A stretch of 18,607 nucleotides of DNA from Rhizobium sp. Q54 (GTDB lineage Bacteria; Pseudomonadota; Alphaproteobacteria; Rhizobiales; Beijerinckiaceae), in the NCBI GenBank assembly GCA_945901195.1, contig CAMDKB010000023.1:1-18607 (forward strand), in the 5' to 3' direction. A program made the position numbers and the translations under genes. The first letter of the stretch is position 1; the number at the start of each line of letters is the position of its first letter. This document shows, piece after piece, positions 15,994 to 18,607 of the stretch. The notes beneath the pieces were generated by a model. That model was not told where the DNA came from. It saw nothing but the letters and a program-made list of their open reading frames with translations, and ran no database searches.

Positions 15994-16140
15994 GCGCGTG
16001 GACAAGTGCGAAAATTATATCGAGATTTCTGCGCCCGCGTTTTGCGAGGCCATGAAGACATCGACCCAACAGAAGTCGAGCTATTCATTCGCGCGACGGC
16101 CATTTTGGAATTGCGAAAGTTGAATTCAGCACCTGACTGA
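15994..16140 (+). pseudogene. In-frame continuation of the 15472 frame past TAG, possible gene tail
   Basis: After TAG at 15991-15993 the same frame stays open to a TGA at 16138. It has protein-like content (VRKLYRDFCARVL, then DIDPTEVELFIRATAILELR). This could be the original C-terminus cut off by a nonsense change, or a separate very small gene beginning at GTG 16006. A frame of 48 codons can also stay open by chance, and another frame from GTG 15998 is open over the same stretch, so confidence is low. Confidence 0.3.
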
Positions 16141-16314
16141 CCGTTAGTTGGTCATTTTCCGCTTGTCGACGGCAGAAAACCGAGCGACAAAATCAGGCAC
16201 ATAGGCAAACTACCTGTTCAGACCATATGGTTTTCCAGGTCATGATCAACACGGGGCTAGGAGACGTTTCATGGAAGCGGCGAAAAGATATATTCAGTAC
16301 ATCGCTCACAGGCA
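16141..16314. other. Intergenic stretch before galE 3' end
   Basis: This lies between the possible tail of the unrecognised gene and the galE stop. TTTTCCGC (16155-16162) and GCAGAAAA (16172-16179) form an 8-bp stem with one mismatch, which may end transcription from either side. A ribosome-site-like AGGAG (16259-16263) precedes an ATG at 16271, but the resulting 30-codon frame runs into the galE 3' end and is not accepted as a gene. Nothing else is seen. Confidence 0.35.
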
Positions 16315-17304
16315 TCACCCCGCCTTGCGGTTGTGCAACCGCCGTTCCCAGTTGAGCGCCTGATCAACGATCAGCTTGAGATCGTCATAGCGTGGCTGCC
16401 AGTTCAACGCAGATTTGATCCGTGCATTTCCTGCAACGATGGCTGAGGGATCGCCCGGGCGGCGGCCGGAAATGCGGACGGGAAAGTCGACACCCGAAAC
16501 GCTTTTCACCACAGCGATCACTTCCAGAACCGAGAAGCCACGCGAGTAACCGCAATTGCAGGTGATGCTTTCACCGCCCTCGCGCAGATAGTTCAAGGCG
16601 TCCAGATGCGCCTGAGCAAGATCGCTCACCTGAATATAATCGCGCACGCAAGAGCCATCCGGCGTCGGATAATCTGTGCCAAACACATCCATCCCGTTGC
16701 GATGGCCAAGCGCTGCCTGAACTGCAACCTTGATAAGATGTGTCGCATTGGGCGTCGATTGCCCCGAGCGGCCCTGAGGATCAGCGCCGGCCACATTGAA
16801 GTAACGTAGCACCGCATAACGCAGCGGATGGGCTTTCGCCACGTCCTGCAACATCCATTCGACCATCAGCTTGGATCGGCCATAGGGGCTCATGGGCTTG
16901 AGCGTTTCATCCTCCGTGACAGGGTTCTGTTCGGGGTCGCCATAAACCGCCGCTGTCGATGAAAAGATAAATTGTCCGACGCCTGCACCCACAGCACATT
17001 CGATCAATTGCCGCGCCTTGGCGGTATTATTGAGATAATAGCCAAGCGGATCGGCCACGGATTCAGGCACAACAATCTTGGCTGCGAAATGAATGATCGA
17101 TTCGATCTGGTAGCGCTTAAGCATCTCGGTCACGAGATCTCCGTCGCCAAAATCTCCGACGATCAGCGGCACATCATCCGGTACGGCCCAACGGAAACCC
17201 GTCGAAAGATTGTCAAGGACAACAACGCGCTCGCCCGCATCGCGCAGGGCCAGAACCATGTGGCTGCCAATATACCCCGCGCCGCCCGTAACCAGAACAG
17301 TCAT
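16315..17304 (-). CDS. galE: UDP-glucose 4-epimerase
   Basis: This 329-residue NAD-dependent extended SDR enzyme interconverts UDP-glucose and UDP-galactose. The NAD-binding TGGAGYIG is at residues 6-13, and DNLSTG at 31-36 follows the second strand. The catalytic pair Tyr141-x3-Lys145 is in SPYGRSKLMVE. The usual Ser of the triad is replaced by Thr117 in SSTAAVYG, which also occurs in other bacterial GalE proteins. RDYIQVSDLAQAH and the C-terminal GRRPGDPSAIVA blocks are typical. ATG at 17304 gives full length and the TGA at 16315-16317 ends it. It is divergent from galU, with a 107-bp gap. Together the two supply UDP-glucose and UDP-galactose for exopolysaccharide or lipopolysaccharide. Confidence 0.97.
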   Translation of the reverse strand: MTVLVTGGAGYIGSHMVLALRDAGERVVVLDNLSTGFRWAVPDDVPLIVGDFGDGDLVTEMLKRYQIESIIHFAAKIVVPESVADPLGYYLNNTAKARQLIECAVGAGVGQFIFSSTAAVYGDPEQNPVTEDETLKPMSPYGRSKLMVEWMLQDVAKAHPLRYAVLRYFNVAGADPQGRSGQSTPNATHLIKVAVQAALGHRNGMDVFGTDYPTPDGSCVRDYIQVSDLAQAHLDALNYLREGGESITCNCGYSRGFSVLEVIAVVKSVSGVDFPVRISGRRPGDPSAIVAGNARIKSALNWQPRYDDLKLIVDQALNWERRLHNRKAG

Positions 17305-17320
17305 CGCAAAATCACCCGAT

Positions 17321-17350
17321 TTTAACGCTTTGATCTTATGATTCTATAAC
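17321..17350 (+). promoter_or_regulatory. Candidate galU promoter
   Basis: TTTAAC (17321-17326), an 18-base spacer and TATAAC (17345-17350) loosely fit a housekeeping promoter. Transcription would start near 17357, giving a short leader to the galU ATG at 17412. The -35 element is weak. Confidence 0.3.
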
Positions 17351-17411
17351 GCAAACCATGAAATTTGCGTCAACCTGTTTCGCACCGGCGGCGCTAAGGA
17401 AAAACACTCTT

Positions 17412-18299
17412 ATGACTCAACGCATTCGCATGGCCGTGTTCCCCGTCGCAGGTCTCGGCACCCGCGTGTTGCCCGCAACCAAGACAATCCCCAAGGAAAT
17501 GCTGACGGTCGTCGACCGGCCCGTCCTGCAGCATTGCGTCGAGGAAGCCCGCGAAGCCGGGATCGAGCATTTTGTCTTTGTGACCGGTCGCAACAAGGCC
17601 GTCATCGAGGATCATTTCGATATGGCCTACGAGCTTGAGGATACACTCAAGCGCCGCAACAAGAACAAGGAGCTTGAAGAGCTTATGCGTGACCTGCCCA
17701 GGGCTGGCGCCACAAGCTTTACGCGTCAGCAAGCCCCGCTGGGCCTTGGCCATGCTGTATGGTGCGCGCGCGATATCATCGGCAACAAGCCTTTCGCCGT
17801 GCTACTGCCCGATATGATAACCCTGCCAGGAAAACACGGCGGACGCTGCCTTGCCCAATGTATCGAAGCCTACGAAAAACATGATGGCAACGTGATCGCT
17901 GTCGAAGAAGTGGCGATGAAAGAAACGGACAAGTACGGAGTCGTCGCAATTGGCAAGGATTTCGGCCATACGTTCGAGATCAAGGGCATGGTCGAAAAGC
18001 CGGCCAAAGGTACTGCGCCCTCTACGTCGATCATCTCGGGCCGCTATATCCTGAAGCCGGAAATCTTCTCCATTCTTGAGAATGTCGGCGCAGGCGCAGG
18101 TGGCGAAATCCAGTTGACCGACGGCATGAAAAAACTATCGGAATCGCAGGGTTTCTATGGCGTCCGCTTTGACGGCAAGACCTATGATACCGGTTCCAAG
18201 GTCGGTTTCCTCGCCGCCAACGTCGCCTTCGCGATGTCGCGCGACGATATCCGTCCGGGCTTCCTGAACGAATTGAAAAAGATCATCCCGTCTTTGTGA
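17412..18299 (+). CDS. galU: UTP-glucose-1-phosphate uridylyltransferase
   Basis: This 295-residue nucleotidyltransferase makes UDP-glucose from UTP and glucose-1-phosphate. The signature GLGTRVLPATKTIPKEM occupies residues 14-30, followed by GIEHFVFVTGRNKAVIEDHFD. VEKP is the usual sugar-phosphate-contacting segment, and GGEIQLTDGM and YDTGSKVGFLAAN are the conserved C-terminal blocks. An in-frame ATG at 17358 would add 18 residues with no family match. The ATG at 17412 is preferred, with AAGGA (17396-17400) upstream at slightly long spacing. Rhizobial relatives are often named exoN. It is divergent from galE, and both belong to the same nucleotide-sugar pathway. A hairpin follows 34 bases after the stop. 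Confidence 0.96.
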   Translation: MTQRIRMAVFPVAGLGTRVLPATKTIPKEMLTVVDRPVLQHCVEEAREAGIEHFVFVTGRNKAVIEDHFDMAYELEDTLKRRNKNKELEELMRDLPRAGATSFTRQQAPLGLGHAVWCARDIIGNKPFAVLLPDMITLPGKHGGRCLAQCIEAYEKHDGNVIAVEEVAMKETDKYGVVAIGKDFGHTFEIKGMVEKPAKGTAPSTSIISGRYILKPEIFSILENVGAGAGGEIQLTDGMKKLSESQGFYGVRFDGKTYDTGSKVGFLAANVAFAMSRDDIRPGFLNELKKIIPSL

Positions 18300-18333
18300 A
18301 GCTAGCGGCAAGCCTCAAGGCAAGGCAAGCTTC

Positions 18334-18361
18334 AAGGCAAGACTTGCGTACCTCGCCTTTT
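18334..18361 (+). terminator. Probable galU terminator
   Basis: AAGGCAAG (18334-18341) and CTCGCCTT (18352-18359) form an 8-bp stem with one mismatch around a 10-base loop, ending in TTTT. The T-run is short, so this is a modest rho-independent terminator. The left arm is part of a direct repeat (TCAAGGCAAG at 18315-18324 and 18332-18341). Confidence 0.5.
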
Positions 18362-18403
18362 CACAGCAATCTCTCTGCAAAATAAACGCAGGGAGGAAGC
18401 CGC

Positions 18404-18607
18404 ATCCCCGTTTTCAAAAGATTTGCAATTATTCCTGCCATGCTGGCGATGGGGGCTATCATGGTGGGCAATGCATTGGGCCAGACCAGACCGAATGGCG
18501 AGGACGCCCGAAAATTCTTCGGTTCATGGCGGCTCGTTGCAACCTCCACAGACGGCAAGGTCAATCCCGAACGCGGCGCAAAGCCAACGGGCATGATCAC
18601 CTATCAT
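18404..18607 (+). CDS. Lipocalin-like secreted protein, partial (5' end only)
   Basis: The frame runs off the window end. Residues FFGSWRLVATSTDGKV followed by a proline/glycine turn and MITYH fit the lipocalin-like domain (Lipocalin_5, PF13924), in which W-x-L-V begins the first strand. Before this lies a signal-peptide-like segment, KRFAIIPAMLAMGAIMVGNALGQ (first 20 residues hydrophobic with a basic N-end). A strong ribosome site GGGAGGA (18391-18397) stands six bases before ATC (18404), not ATG. No ATG, GTG or TTG occurs in frame between the stop at 18383 and the ATG at 18440, and starting at 18440 would lose the basic N-region. The function of such proteins is unknown; they are often periplasmic. 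Confidence 0.7.
   Translation, partial: MPVFKRFAIIPAMLAMGAIMVGNALGQTRPNGEDARKFFGSWRLVATSTDGKVNPERGAKPTGMITYH

Noticed and set aside
16271..16363. 30-codon frame with a good AGGAG ribosome site before it
   Set aside because: It runs into the galE 3' end antisense, has no recognisable features, and is too short to stand on ribosome-site evidence alone.
17358..17411. Upstream ATG for galU
   Set aside because: The 18 added residues do not match the family, and the candidate promoter would place it at the transcription start.
1..18607. CRISPR arrays, insertion sequences, toxin-antitoxin or defence modules
   Set aside because: No regular spacer-repeat arrays, transposase motifs or terminal repeats, and no paired small genes were seen.

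Overview
The window reads as an ordinary chromosomal segment of an alphaproteobacterium, most likely order Hyphomicrobiales (Rhizobiales). The basis is the GC-rich third-position codon use, a large-subunit/small-subunit NADPH-type glutamate synthase pair (gltB-gltD), an assimilatory sulfate operon with an iron-sulfur APS reductase (cysH-cysD-cysN), and a class-A small heat shock gene preceded by what looks like a ROSE-type RNA thermometer behind a sigma-32 promoter. The genus cannot be fixed from the sequence alone.

Layout, left to right. Positions 98-2035 (minus) hold two alpha/beta hydrolases: a PldB/monoacylglycerol-lipase-like enzyme and a kynurenine-formamidase/esterase-like enzyme. Positions 2199-5508 (minus) hold the overlapping operon cysH>cysD>cysN for sulfate activation and APS reduction. 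CysN carries an extra C-terminal membrane domain resembling DUF2061 instead of the CysC kinase domain seen in NodQ-type fusions. Upstream of cysH is a structured leader (or a 68-residue small ORF) and an AT-rich divergent promoter region. Positions 5915-6535 (plus) hold the heat-shock unit. A 12-bp hairpin separates it from a convergent secreted proline/alanine-rich protein (6631-7761, minus). Threonine aldolase (7863-8930, minus) is divergent from gltB across a 445-bp gap. gltB-gltD (9376-15475) is followed, in a stop/start overlap, by an unrecognised gene with clearly different codon use (15472-15993) whose frame continues past its stop. galE (16315-17304, minus) and galU (17412-18299, plus) are divergent and make UDP-glucose and UDP-galactose for surface polysaccharide. 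The window ends inside a lipocalin-like secreted protein that has a perfect ribosome-binding site but only ATC where the start codon should be.

How they work together: cysD/cysN make APS and cysH reduces it to sulfite, so no CysC is required. The sulfite reductase, siroheme and cysteine-synthesis genes are not in this window. gltBD forms the GOGAT step of ammonia assimilation. The threonine aldolase links threonine to glycine. galE and galU feed sugar nucleotides to envelope synthesis.

I did not find a convincing undescribed multi-gene system (no CRISPR, insertion sequence, toxin-antitoxin or phage module). The points most worth a second look are the CysN membrane fusion, the possible ribosome-site-masking leader of cysH, the ROSE thermometer, the apparent ATC start, and the foreign-looking gene after gltD with an in-frame TAG.
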